Below, piece by piece: positions 39,951-50,352 of a stretch of DNA of 64,000 bases. The stretch covers positions 4,685,561 to 4,749,560 of the forward strand of contig NC_069093.1 of assembly GCF_947172395.1 (NCBI RefSeq), given 5' to 3'. Made by a program: the position numbers and the translations under genes. The first letter of the stretch is position 1, and the number at the start of each line of letters is the position of its first letter. The notes below the pieces were generated by a model. It was not told the origin of the DNA. It did not search any database and saw only the letters and a list, made by a program, of their open reading frames with translations. The stretch comes from Bicyclus anynana. Taxonomy: Eukaryota; Arthropoda; Insecta; Lepidoptera; Nymphalidae.

Positions 39951-40551
39951 TGCTCCGATTTTCGGTACCTCGGGTCGCTTTTTCAAAACGATGGCAATGT
40001 GGACCGAGATGTAAAAAGTAGAATGAATGCGGGATGGATGAAATGGCGACAGGTCTCAGGTGTACTATGTGACCCGCGAATGCCTCTTAGACTTAAGGGT
40101 AAAATATACAAAACGGTTGTAAGACCTGTCGTGCTGTATGGATCAGAATGTTGGGCGGTGAAAGGGATGGATAGTAAAAGAATGCATGTGAACGAAATGC
40201 GTATGTTGAGATGGATGTGTGGTGTGACAAGAATAGATAAAATAAGGAATGAGTATATAAGAGGAAGTCTGAAGGTGGCGCCAGTGACAGAAAAATTGAG
40301 GAGTAGAAGGTTAGCTTGGTATGGACATGTAATGCGTAGAGAGGAAAGTCATATTACTAGAAAAATGTTGAATGTGCAAGTGGAAGGTCATAAGAGGAGA
40401 GGAAGGCCAAAGAAGAGATGGTTGGATTGTGTGAAAGAGGACATGTGTGTAAAAGGAGTGGATGATGAGTTGACGAGTAATAGAAACGAATGGAATAGAT
40501 TGACATATTTTTCCGACCCCACTTAAGTGGGATAAGGGTAAGGAGATGATG
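39951..40551 (+). mobile_element. 5'-truncated RTE-type LINE insertion with 12-bp target duplication
   Basis: The 601-bp body is flanked by ATTTACTAGAAT at 39939-39950 and 40552-40563. The frame is open from the break (FRYLGSLFQNDGNVDRDVKS) through RPVVLYGSECWAVK and MRMLRWMCGVTRIDKIRNEY to a stop at 40524-40526, where the protein ends in FSDPT. A short tail with GATGATGAT follows. These are thumb and C-terminal segments of an RTE/BovB-like reverse transcriptase. Insertion by target-primed reverse transcription is inferred from the truncation, the tail and the duplication. Confidence 0.85.
39957..40526 (+). pseudogene. RTE reverse-transcriptase C-terminal ORF (truncated)
   Basis: 190 codons in frame with no stop until the natural end, so the copy is young. 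The first Met in this frame is internal and not a true start. It lacks the endonuclease and RT catalytic boxes. It differs from the other RTE fragments here (KRRGRPKKRWLD rather than RSVGRPPTRW), so it is a separate RTE lineage. Confidence 0.8.
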
Positions 40552-40667
40552 ATTTACTAGAATGTGATACATGTTATTTCAATACGATTCGCTATACTGG
40601 GGTTTGGAACATGGTATGGTTATACTTATGTATCGGCATAAATAAACACGAACCCAATAATCAATCA

Positions 40668-40807
40668 TCAGGATCAGCCTGGCTGTCCAGCGCGGAAATG
40701 CAGCCAGTATTCTTGCCACCATTCCACGTGGGCATGATTTGTATAGTTATTATGATAAGTTAGCTTAAGTTACTTATTATATTCTTTCTCAATAGTAAAA
40801 AAAAAAG
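40668..40807 (+). pseudogene. LINE 3' end fragment
   Basis: RISLAVQRGNAASILATIPR then GHDLYSYYDKLA and a stop, followed by the ATTCTTTCTCAATAGTAAAA tail. It is the same family as 20345-20507. The open YYDK here shows that the TAG in the 20.4-kb copy is a mutation. Confidence 0.7.
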
Positions 40808-41240
40808 TTTATTAAATAAAATATAAATAAACTTTGAATGAAATAATAAAGGTTACATAATTTTAAACAAACGAGGAAATAAATAGCCACTATTTTCATT
40901 TATTCACTGTATTTTTGGATATTGCACATATAAATCTTGGTAACATTTTGGTGTACAAAGTATGGCCACAAAATCGTAAACCAAAGTTAGGTTCGCTGTC
41001 GAACATTTTGCTGAAATTTATTTTACATAACGTTGTCACGGTTGAAACAGGTGCCCTATATCAGTCGGGCGTCGCCTGAATTTGTAGTACCTACGTGCAA
41101 AATACAAGTTTCGAAATTCAGATACTAGACTACGCACAGTACATACTAGAAATATTTTAGAGGATGCTATCGAAGCTGTCTTGTATGTGAACGTAAAAAT
41201 ACGTTTTTGTTTCATAGCGGTGTTGAAAATAAAAGGTAAA
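40808..41240. other. No feature seen
   Basis: AT-rich unassigned sequence. Confidence 0.5.
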
Positions 41241-41432
41241 TCTATGCTAATATATAAAGCTAAAGAGTTTGTTTGTTGGATTGAACGCGCTAATCTTAGG
41301 ATCTACTGGTCCGATTTGAAAAAATCTTTCAGTTTTAGATAGCCCATTTATCGAGGAAGGCTATAGGCTATATATTTTGCCCGTACTTCTACGGGAACGA
41401 AAACCACGCGGGTGAAATAGCGTGGCGTCAGC
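41241..41432 (+). mobile_element. Non-autonomous Helitron (Hel-1), 3' end mutated
   Basis: TCTATGCTAATATATAAAGC to GAAATAGCGTGGCGTCAGCA. The CTAG terminus is lost. Confidence 0.7.
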
Positions 41433-41443
41433 AGCATATTTTT

Positions 41444-41612
41444 TTAAGTTAGCCCTTGACTACATTTTCGCCTGACAGTTAGTGATGATGCAATCTACGA
41501 TGGAAGCGGTCTAACTTGTTAGGAGGAGGATGAAAATCCATACCCCTTTCGGTTTCTACACTTCACGACATCGTACCGGAATCATATCGGAACGCTAAAT
41601 CGCTTGTACGAA
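41444..41612 (-). repeat. SINE-A 3' part
   Basis: Reverse TTAGCCCTTGACTACATTTT to GGAACGCTAAATCGCTTG. It is truncated before the tRNA-like head. Confidence 0.8.
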
Positions 41613-41639
41613 GTGTTCCGTGAGTTAGGTGGGAAGTAG

Positions 41640-41800
41640 TGGGATCGGTCGATCGTTCAATCCGTCCACACCTTTTTTTGGATAATCCTTATCGTAGATT
41701 ATTTTGGGATATGTGAGGAGAATGACTTGAGTGGAGAAGGGGAATATTAACTACATTTTAAAGACGTTTTTAACCCTACATACAATGGTCACAATTCCGG
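41640..41800. repeat. Dispersed repeat, inverted relative of 8382-8580
   Basis: GATCGGTCGATCGTTCAATC, GGGATATGTGAGGAG, AGAAGGGGAATATT and AACCCTACATACAATGG. Confidence 0.4.
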
Positions 41801-41837
41801 GACGTCACTCAAGGTTATTCTCTGCCACTCGAGGGTA

Positions 41838-42071
41838 TATCGGTAACCTGCCCCCCTAGCCAAGTGGCACGTCGATTCTTTTACTACGATCGCAAACGCT
41901 TCAAAAACTAGAAAAATGTATGCGAATGACAGATCTGGATCACGTGACATGTCGATAGCAAATGTCATTCCCATACATCTTTCTAGTTTTCGAAGCGTTA
42001 GCAATCATTGAAAGAGAATCGACGTGTCGACTCACTGTCGACGTGTCGCTAGAGGGGCAGGTTACCGATAG
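41838..42071. mobile_element. Fold-back MITE, ~233 bp imperfect palindrome
   Basis: The ends ATCGGTAACCTGCCCC and GGGGCAGGTTACCGAT are inverted. The symmetry continues through ACGTCGATTCTTTTA / AAGAGAATCGACGTG, CGCTTCAAAAACTAG / CTAGTTTTCGAAGCG, and GTATGCGAATGACA / TGTCATTCCCATAC. It can form a long hairpin. The 71-codon reverse ORF is a by-product. Confidence 0.8.
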
Positions 42072-42369
42072 GTACCTATTCAATAATGCTGCTCTTTAAA
42101 TCCGCTTTTGATGTCAACCTGTATTTCCGACACGCGCAATACAGTAAACATTATAGAGATATCTCTGAACACGTGTATATTTTCAGTCCAGTACTTCGCA
42201 TGTTTAATATTTAATGTCGACGATAAAAATAAATTCCCCCTTTCCTGAAACATCTTTTTCCTTCAATTAGCCGGTGTAATTGCATTAGAGGAGCTGGTAA
42301 TATAAATAAACACGAAAATACAAAGGAAACACGTGTAGGTATAGAGTTCTAATAATAAATTAAAAACAT

Positions 42370-42500
42370 TTTGTCAAATCAGCTGGCCTATTTCCTATTT
42401 AGGTCTTTATTATCAACTCATCAAAATAAAAAAAAAATCAATTGACAAAATGTCATCCACATACTATGCTACAAACTACAAATTTCATCCGGTGCTTACG
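42370..42500. repeat. MITE-like fragment
   Basis: CAGCTGGCCTATTTCCTATT, AAATCAATTGACAAAATGTC and TTTCATCCGGTGCTTACGG are shared with 43605-43690 and 46720-46835. Confidence 0.45.
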
Positions 42501-42927
42501 GTGGATATTATTATATTTATTATTATTATTAACGAAATGATTTATAAAAGTTTAATTGTGATTTATCATTGGCTTCTTGTAAATTTGATATGGTTACTCT
42601 TGACTTGGCGGCTATATTGTAAATTCTTTTCATATATGTAAAGCTCTGTGAGAGAGCATTCGCCCCTGTTACAAATGCTTAATAAGATTGTTATCAAACA
42701 TCCTAGAGATACCCTACAATTGACAATAGGTACGTTGGTGCAATATTAGTGACACTGAAAGCAAAATAACATAGTCCTGCGTCGTTTCGCTTCAAAGAAA
42801 TAAAGAAATAGAGATATATATAATATTTGCACACACAGTAATTGCCTCCACACACTAAAATGAAATGATATGATAAATTAAGTAAATCAATAGATAAAAT
42901 GAAAATCGATATTCTATTCTCAGTCAT

Positions 42928-43218
42928 TACAATCTCACCTGGTGGTAAATGATGTTGCAACCTAAGATGGAAGCGGGCTAACTTGTTAAGAGGAGAACGA
43001 AAATCCACACCCCTTTCGGTTTCTACACGACATCGTACCGGAACGCTAAATCGCTTGGCGGTACGTCTTTGTCGGTAGGGTGGTAACTAGTTACGGGCAA
43101 AGCCTCCCACCAGTCTGACCTGGACCAATTAAGAAAACCTCAATTGGCCCAGCCGGGGATCGAACCCAGGACCTCCGTAAATCCACCGTGCACACCACTG
43201 CGCCACGGAGGCCGTCAA
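42928..43218 (-). repeat. SINE-A copy
   Basis: Complete at the head (on minus GACGGCCTCCGTGGCGCAGT) with a B box GGGTTCGATCCC. The 3' tail is missing. Confidence 0.87.
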
Positions 43219-43254
43219 ATGGTATGTATATCATATCATATAGTATGTAGACGA

Positions 43255-43700
43255 CACTTTGTTGTCCATTTCAATAGGTTGAAAATAAAGACTAAAATAG
43301 TGAATAGGCCAGCTAGTCTTTTGAGCAAAATATTTATAGAACTCTATATTACATGCGTGTTCACAATTTTCCATTTTTGTTGCTTTTGAAGTTATGTCAC
43401 ATCTTTTGTACTACAGTAAATTGAGATCCAAAAGTCTAAAAACCAATTTGTCTAAAATTTAAAAGGAAATAGGTATACGTCGGATTAACTCATACTCTAC
43501 AAATTATCCTAAAAAAATCAAATCAGAATTTCAAGCGAACGGAACGGGCGTCCACTATTCAAAAATGAAAAAAAAAATCTTGAAAAAATGACATGAACAA
43601 TGAGCTGGCCTATTCACTAATGCAGTATTTATTATAAACCTATTAAAATAAACATCAAATCAATTGACAAAATGTCATCTACCTACTCATATCTACTGAT
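43255..43700. repeat. Two MITE-like fragments of the CTGGCCTATTCACTA family
   Basis: 43258-43320 (AAAATAGTGAATAGGCCAGC) and 43605-43690 (GAGCTGGCCTATTCACTAAT) are in opposite orientations. They could be the two ends of one ~430-bp element. Confidence 0.45.
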
Positions 43701-44035
43701 GAAATCCACCAGTAAAGTACGAAAGGAGAATGGCAAGATTGCATGTATTTTGGGACTAGCTGATAGAAGTAGCATACATGATAGAAACCTATTAATAGTT
43801 GTTCATCGTGATTAAACTTAGAAAAATGTTAATGGTAAGCAGTCTTAAAAAGCAAGGAAAAAAGATATACCTACCCTAAATGTAAAAAAACACCGCTAAC
43901 ATACAATTGCGTGATTGCTTCTTAAATACGACAAGGCGTTTTTGCAATTTTTTTCTTTTGATTCCCGTTCTGTAAAATCTCAATATTTTTTTTTACAAAC
44001 ATAATACAAAAAAATAGTTTTAATCAATATTAATC
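43701..44035. other. No feature seen
   Basis: AT-rich unassigned sequence. Confidence 0.5.
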
Positions 44036-44084
44036 GTTGTACACTCATACATAATTAACTCATAATTGTGTATGAGTGTACAAC
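44036..44084. repeat. 49-bp imperfect palindrome
   Basis: GTTGTACACTCATACATAATT and its near-perfect inverted copy (one mismatch), around a 7-base loop. Confidence 0.75.
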
Positions 44085-44163
44085 ACTTCAGTGTGACTCC
44101 CACTTTCGCCAACCTCCTTTGTTACATAGAATCTCAATTTCATTTCACCACGGCTAGTTGCCT

Positions 44164-44308
44164 CGACTGGTGATAGAAGGACTGGCTAATTTTTTGCGCA
44201 AAAGATTTTAAGTATTCTTGCCACCATTCCACGTGGGCATGATTTGTATAGTTATTGGGATAAGTTAGTTTAAGTTCCTTATTTTATTCTTTTTCAATAA
44301 AAATAAAA
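44164..44308 (+). pseudogene. LINE 3' end fragment
   Basis: TTCTTGCCACCATTCCACGT then GGGCATGATTTGTATAG and CTTTTTCAATAAAAATAAAA. It belongs to the 20345 family with an internal deletion. Confidence 0.7.
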
Positions 44309-44584
44309 ACTCAATTTCGTATACTAACTAGCATACGTCAAAGATAGTGAATTAGCCTGCTGAAGTCCAGAGTCAAACACAAAATTCTGTTCCTACAGGA
44401 CAACTTCATTCAAACACAACCGCTGTTCTAATAGCTGTTACCAAATTCTCTTTGATACTTCAAAAGGGACGAACATTAGCATTTCAATTCCAGCCATTAT
44501 AAGAGCAGCCATCAGACTATTGCAGAAAAATATCTACTACATAGTAGGGTTGTCACACGATTTATCCTACAGCCTAAAACCTTG

Positions 44585-44700
44585 CCTTACCTTATCAGCC
44601 GATAGACGTCCACTGCTGGACATAGGCCTCTTGCATGGACCTCCAAGCACATCGGTCTCGAGCCGCCAGCATCCAGCGGCTCCCTGCAACCCGCTTTATA
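44585..44700 (-). pseudogene. RTE-type LINE 3' fragment
   Basis: GATAGACGTCCACTGCTGGA through CGGTCTCGAGCCGCCAGC is the reverse of the RTE terminus. Confidence 0.7.
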
Positions 44701-45868
44701 TTCTAAAACAACACTATGTAAAGCATGCATTACAATGCAGAAGTCCACTTAAATTGCAAATTTGGTTGTTATTGCATAAACTCCTGACGATGATTCGGCT
44801 TGCTTGAGACCTATCTAACGATATTCTACACTATGAGGTAAATAAGTAAAAAAAAATACTCCCCACTATAAATGTTAAACCCTAAAAAACTTTTTCGGGA
44901 TTTTATTTTACGTTATAATAGACGTGCTTAAGTTACACGTTAAATAGCATATTCCTGGTAGCTATTACAGAAATTTTAAAAATGGAATTATTCATGGTTC
45001 TAACGAAACAGGTCATAATTTTTTCTCATTTTACAGTACATCAATGATTTATAGCAAATTTATAAAAAAAAAGGTGCAAACGTGCCAACCCTAATTACAG
45101 GCGGTGACAACATGAATTTATGAATGGAAAATGTGCGGACAAAACGAAATTCGTAAGCTCGATTATCGGGATGATGAAAATATGCCAAAATACTGGCGTC
45201 GTAAATATTTCTACGTTTATGCTAAATTCCGACGAGCAATTTAGACACCTCTCGAATATGGACAATCTATTTAGGTCAGCAGTTCTTAATAAATGGTTGG
45301 AGAACCTATTTTATATTGGGTTCAGCCATATATGATACTTATTTAATATGTCGGTTGACATAAAGTTATGACAGGCATTGTATTTTAGCTCAAGTAAATG
45401 ATAATATCCAAAAACTGTACATGTTTCTAAAAAAAATACAAAAATCCTAATTTACATTAAACGTCTTTTTTTAGCACGTCAGTAGTAGAAATCATAAAAT
45501 ATGCTGATAATGATGGAAACCCCGATGATGCTAATTTCAGCCATCATGTTATAACACACCAATAAGAAACAAAACAGGAAAACAATTTTACAGATATAGA
45601 TTAAAGAAAAGGCGTGATAAACTCGAAATGTAAAAGTTTATATTCCCGAAATTATCTCTGGCCCTTTCGTCTTTATTGAATTATCAAAGTTTCCATATCT
45701 CGACCTTCAGACGCGAGGCTTAATATCAAACTCCAGGCGGCTGGGAACTTAGGGAATGATTACGAGATTTTCGAGGAGCAAGCAAGAATTCTATTTGATA
45801 TAATTTGGACTTTATTGCTTTTGAAATAAACACTATACAATACATACACAAAGATTAAACATAGAGAC
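44701..45868. other. No gene supported
   Basis: It holds a 71-codon ORF (45120-45335, MNGKCADKTKFVSS...) that I do not recognise. It has no motif or context to make it a gene. No repeat family was identified. Confidence 0.4.
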
Positions 45869-46092
45869 GTGATAGATACGACCTCTGCCTGCGATTCAGA
45901 GGACGATGGTTCGAATCCGAACCGGTCCATGCACCTCCAACCTTTTAGATAGGTGCATTTTAAGGAATTAAATATTCATCATCATCATTATCAACCCATA
46001 TTCGGCTCACTACTGAGCTCGTGTCTCCTCACAGAATGAAAGGGGTTAGGCCACAAGTCCACCACGCTGGCCCAATGCGGATTGGCAGACTT
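45869..46092. repeat. Two SINE-B fragments head to head
   Basis: 45869-45975 is a plus-strand head with B box GGTTCGAATCC up to GGAATTAAATAT. 45976-46092 is a minus-strand 3' end from CCCATATTCGGCTC to GGATTGGCAGACTTC. The middle of each is missing. Confidence 0.75.
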
Positions 46093-46099
46093 CTATTTC

Positions 46100-46460
46100 A
46101 TAGTATGCTCCTGAATAAGCATGCTCAAAGCAAACATTCCAATTACACATGCTAATTTGTATCTATCGCTCTCTGTCTATAGTTTTGTCTTAGACAGGGA
46201 GAGATGAAGGTGAAGAGAATACAGAATAGCAACGCTGGTCGACTAGCATACTTAATAAGCAAACCTGTTCAGACGTGCTAAAAGCACGCCCCCTTCCACC
46301 CGCGCAGCAAGTAGCATGCTCATATATCGCACGACTGTCGATTCTTGAGCAAGCTCGAAATAAGCATGCTCATTATTAGCAATGTTGCGATACACATGCT
46401 AATAAATAGCATTCTGCTCAATAGTAGCATGCTTTCGTGCTTGAAATGAGCATGTGTAAC
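46100..46460. repeat. GCATGC-rich repeat
   Basis: GCATGCT or close variants (AGTATGCT, ACATGCTAA, AGCATGTG) occur about ten times in 360 bp in both orientations, with exact GCATGC at four sites. The flanks ACACATGCTAATTTG and its relative near 46400 suggest a fold-back element. No protein. Confidence 0.55.
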
Positions 46461-46491
46461 AGTAGCTTTAAGCTAGATGTCATATACGAAA

Positions 46492-46697
46492 CTAGCTGAC
46501 GCCGCGCGGTTTCACCCGCGTGGTTCTCGTTCCCGTAAGAGTAAGGGGATACTATATCCTATAGCTTATAACCTTCCTCGATAAATGGGCTATCTAACAC
46601 TGAAAGAATTTTTCAAAACGGACCAGTAGATCCTGAGATTAGCGCGTTCAATCAAACAAACAAACTCTTCAGCTTTATATATTAGTAAAGATATAGA
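46492..46697 (-). mobile_element. Non-autonomous Helitron (Hel-1)
   Basis: Minus strand: starts TCTATATCTTTACTAATATA and ends CGCGCGGCGTCAGCTAG followed by T. CCGCGCGG is the terminal dyad. It is one of the best-preserved copies. Confidence 0.78.
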
Positions 46698-46719
46698 TTA
46701 CGATTCTATGTTTCAAATA

Positions 46720-46835
46720 TCATCCGGTGCCTACTGGTGATATCATACAGTAAGTAAATGACACTTCACAGTTGATTTAATGTTTTAATAGATTGATAAT
46801 AAAGACCAAAATAGTGAATAGGCCAGCTGTTCTCT
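46720..46835. repeat. MITE-like fragment
   Basis: ATCATCCGGTGCCTACTGG and GACCAAAATAGTGAATAGG link it to 42370-42500 and 43255-43320. Confidence 0.45.
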
Positions 46836-47358
46836 CTCACATACCTCTATACATATACTCATCTCTGTCTCTCTCACATACACATAATCCTCCGATACAA
46901 GCTTGTTTTGTATAACGCTCAGTCACAGGGCCCTTTACGACCCACTGAGGCAGGGTTGCCAAATGGGCTCATGAAAAAGTGATTCCAAAGAGAATGTTAG
47001 AAGTTTATATGACTATTATTTCTATTCTTTTGTACTTTAATGATCCGACAACGCAATTCATAAAAACTGGCAGTGGCATCCCTGACCCGAATAGCTTTCA
47101 ATCGTATTTATCGGCGGTTCCAAAAATTGTTTCCTATTTTTTTTAATATAGGGATATTACGTTACCGATTTTCTGTGAAATTCAAAATGTAGTAGTACAC
47201 AAATATTGAATTTTTGAAACTTATTTTTGACGTGATCCTTTTTGCTTCCGTAGCGGCAGACAATTAAAAAAACTGGTGATAACCAATCAGAAAATTCAGC
47301 TACATATCTTTATACGTTATTTAAAAAAATCCTTATAATTTACAAGAATTAATATGTT
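46836..47358. other. No gene seen; CT-rich start
   Basis: Unassigned, with a CTCTCACATAC-type pyrimidine-rich run at 46831-46890. Confidence 0.45.
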
Positions 47359-47359
47359 C

Positions 47360-47560
47360 TAATATACCTTATCAGACTTCCACTGCTGGACATAGGCCTC
47401 TTGCATGGACCTCCAAGCACATCGGTCTCGAGCCGCCAGCATCCAGCGGCTCCCAGCAAAAGTAGGGGGTCGACGAACACTGCGCTTTCCGGTGCGGGGT
47501 CGCCATTCCAGTACCTTGGGACCCCAACGTCCATCGGCTCTTCGAACTATTTGGCCTGCC
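47360..47560 (-). pseudogene. RTE-type LINE 3' fragment
   Basis: Minus-strand frames carry VRRADGRWGPKVLEWRPRTG, KRSVRRPPTFAGSRWMLAAR and WRSMQEAYVQQW, the RTE C-terminus with a small deletion. Confidence 0.75.
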
Positions 47561-47600
47561 CAGGAAAAACTGCTGCACTGCTCATCACGCAAACAATGTA

Positions 47601-47640
47601 AAGTTGTAGGAATCGAACCTACAGCTTTTTATGCAGAAGA
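47601..47640 (-). other. tRNA T-arm-like fragment
   Basis: On the minus strand TGTAGGTTCGATTCCTACA is a perfect T-stem/loop followed by ACTTTACA, like a tRNA acceptor 3' side. The expected 5' half is not present because SINE-A begins at 47643. It may be the remnant of a tRNA gene or a third SINE head. Confidence 0.3.
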
Positions 47641-47642
47641 CA

Positions 47643-48220
47643 GACGGCCTCCGTGGCGCAGTGGATTTACAAGACGCAGGTCCTGGGTTCGATACACGGC
47701 TGGGACGAGGTTTCCTTAATTGGTCCAGGTCTGGCTGGTGGGAAACTTCGGCCGTAGAGCTACCACCCTACCGACAAAGACGTACCGCCAAACGATTTAG
47801 CGTTCCGGTACGATGTCGTGTAAAAACCAAAAAGGGTGTGGATTTTCATCTCACTCCTAACAAGATGGCCCGCTTCCATCTTAGATTGCATCATCACTTA
47901 CCATCAGGTGAAATAGTAGTCAAGGGCAGGGCCGGCCCGTCCATACGGCGAACGGAGCAGTCGCTCCAGGCGCCAAATCCTAGAGAGCGCCAAATGATAA
48001 TAATACTCAACCGTAGACGGTACTGCGCCTGATTTTCAACCACCCCAGAGTATGGACAAGATTGAAGATCTTCGCGTTCCATTCTTACTTCACACTCATA
48101 ATTTTGTATAGGTTAGGAACAAACAGGAGAGGCGCCATAATTGGATCTCGCTCCATTTTAAAATTTACTTCGGGCCGGCGCTGGTCAATGTTGGCTAACT
48201 TGGTATAGAATAATAAAAAA
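47643..48220 (+). repeat. SINE-A interrupted by a hAT-like MITE
   Basis: The head GACGGCCTCCGTGGCGCAGT and body run to GTAGTCAAGGG at 47926. The last SINE bases (GGCTAACTTGG plus A-rich tail) resume after 48190. The 257 bases between are a separate insertion. Confidence 0.85.
47927..48183. mobile_element. hAT-like MITE nested in SINE-A
   Basis: It starts CAGGGCCGGCCCGT and ends CTTCGGGCCGGCGCTG, imperfect inverted termini. The flanks GTCAAGGG (47919-47926) and GTCAATGT (48184-48191) match at 6 of 8 positions, as a decayed 8-bp duplication would. The interior CTCCAGGCGCCAAATCC and GAGAGGCGCCATAATTGG resembles 15886-15957. Confidence 0.75.
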
Positions 48221-48730
48221 AATGGCAATATCACTACCCAGTGTGCGAATCGGGTGTCAATATTGTCTTTCCTCATGATATGAAATGTTTTTACCTACTA
48301 CACAGTTATAACATATGAATATTAATAGAAAAATAAGCGATCAAACGTGTCTGTAAAGTACCATATATTTTACCTTTCATCTTTTTCCTTTACTACATTC
48401 GGATTATATAAATAAACGGTATCTAAAAAAAATATTTATCTACGACATGATTCTGTATTTATTGGTTCGTCGTGGCCCAGACTTTTATTGATTTCGATAC
48501 ACATAAGCTGTGCCCTTTAGCGAATCATAAATAAACATTTGCCGAAATTGTTTCTCTCTTCAAACAACTTTATTTGACCAACTGCTAATCTAAATTATAG
48601 TTGGCGAAACGGTATTTAAGGCGGTGCTGTGATTCCTTAAGAACCATTTCACTGTGTTTAAGTATGTTGGATATTATCAAAAAACAAATATATTTTTAAA
48701 AAACTAACATAGATAAACAAACAAACTAAC
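48221..48730. other. No feature seen
   Basis: AT-rich unassigned sequence. Confidence 0.5.
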
Positions 48731-48805
48731 ATTGCCTCATTGGTCAACGGTAAGAGGAAGGTAAACGAGTTCTCGGGTTCGAGACCTGGGTCGAACTTGG
48801 CTTAA
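48731..48805 (+). repeat. tRNA-like SINE head (SINE-C type)
   Basis: CCTCATTGGTCAACGGTAAG then CTCGGGTTCGAGACCTGGG. It resembles a degenerate tRNA with A- and B-box spacing; a complete cloverleaf was not confirmed. Confidence 0.4.
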
Positions 48806-49189
48806 TATTTCAGCATAGATTAATCAATAATATACAGATGTAGCGTACGGAACATGGCGGTGTCGTACCCGTCACGGATACGAAATTCAAAAACTTATAA
48901 ACGTCCTGTCAGTACGATACGAACCATCGCAGCAGTAATTTGTAATAATATGGAGTTCTTCAGTCTTTATACTATGACATAGAGAGTATGGCCTTATCGG
49001 CTCTCGTTCTATATCAACTCAAACAGTGAAACATTATGCATTTGTTCACCATTGGCTCACTTGAACTTAGTGGTCACAGGATGACACCTAGCTCTTCTCG
49101 ATGGGCAAATGCTAAGAGCGATTATGTTGAAGAAAGAAGAGAGAGAAAAAGAGGAATAATAAAAAAAAAGAAGGTGAAGGTGAAAGGAC

Positions 49190-49350
49190 AAACATCGTAA
49201 GGAAACCTGAAACCTGAAATTTTCTAAATTGTCTACGTGTATGCATTCTGTTAATACGCATTTGGCCATCGTGGTGTATTAAAGCCTTATCGTATCTGAG
49301 AGGATACTTGTGCTCAACAGTGAGCCGAATATGGGTTGTTAAATATTAAT
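49190..49350 (+). repeat. SINE-B fragment
   Basis: CATCGTAAGGAAACCTGAAA to CAGTGAGCCGAATATGGGTT. It is an old copy with many changes. Confidence 0.7.
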
Positions 49351-49844
49351 GATGATTATCCTAGATTATTCAAAAAAAAATGTATTCATATTTTGCTTTA
49401 AATTTTAATTATTTTAGTATTATTCCGGTTGCCCCTTAACTGTATTTTGAGATGTGTGATTGCTGTCTGTCCTTCATAAAGCGTGGTAGGGTGGCTGTAT
49501 TATTTTATCTACTTAATTAATTCCCTTTGAGCGCAGACAGCTGTTTATGTACCTTCTAATTTCGCTACCATTTTATAAATTGCGTTTGATTAAATTACTA
49601 AGATACCTTGGAAATTCGTTTGAAATTAATTTCATAATCCCCGTTTCATCTGTCTAAAACAACTTTTATTCAACTAGATAGAATCTATCTAGAAAAGTTT
49701 TGCCCTCTAACTGACCGTTACAGCAAAACTATTAAAGTATATTATTAGAAAACCAAAATGGCTGTCTGTCTATCTGTTCAAAATGTTTTTTAATCTCTGA
49801 AAATAATACATATCTAATTCTTATCTAAGCAATAAGCGTACAAT
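49351..49844. other. No feature seen
   Basis: AT-rich unassigned sequence. Confidence 0.5.
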
Positions 49845-49990
49845 AAGATAATCTCGTTGGAGCAGTGGATAATCTGTGTGGTTAACGGAATGAGGTCCAG
49901 GATTCGATTCCTGGGTCGGGATATCACATATTGGGTTTTCTTTCTTTCTAGATATTCTCGGAATTTGTTACTTAATTCCCAATACCTCAG
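49845..49990 (+). repeat. tRNA-derived SINE (SINE-C)
   Basis: CTCGTTGGAGCAGTGGATAA (A-box region), GTCCAGGATTCGATTCCTGG (B box) and then a TTTTCTTTCTTTCTAGATAT tail. It is not the same as SINE-A or SINE-B. A related head lies at 60720-60830. Confidence 0.5.
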
Positions 49991-50352
49991 AAAGCAAAAA
50001 TAAGTGACTATGACACGATTTTTACAAAGTCAAACATTATTACCCGCCAACTTTCTTTCTTTACAGGCCAGGACTTTCTGGTTCAAATTCACATTGCATA
50101 TTTACTGAACCAATATGAAAATTATGTAATTATTAATTTGATGTGTACTCGCTCTAATATATCCAATCAGATTGTCACTTATTTATTTATAAGCTCGTTC
50201 AACTGTTCAAACAACTTGACTAGATTAATTAAACACTTGGTTGAAGAGCATTTGTTAACGTCGAAATGGAACTCCGATGCGCGTGTACAGTCGACTGCGG
50301 ATGTCAAAACCCCCTAAAATCACCCTCTTCCTCCCTTAGAGAGTCATGTATA
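49991..50352. other. No feature seen
   Basis: Unassigned sequence up to the LTR start. Confidence 0.45.

Noticed and set aside
40357..40572. Reverse ORF rich in His and Pro
   Set aside because: Antisense of the open RTE reading frame.
41789..42004. 71-codon reverse ORF
   Set aside because: It lies entirely within the fold-back MITE and its flank, with no protein motif.
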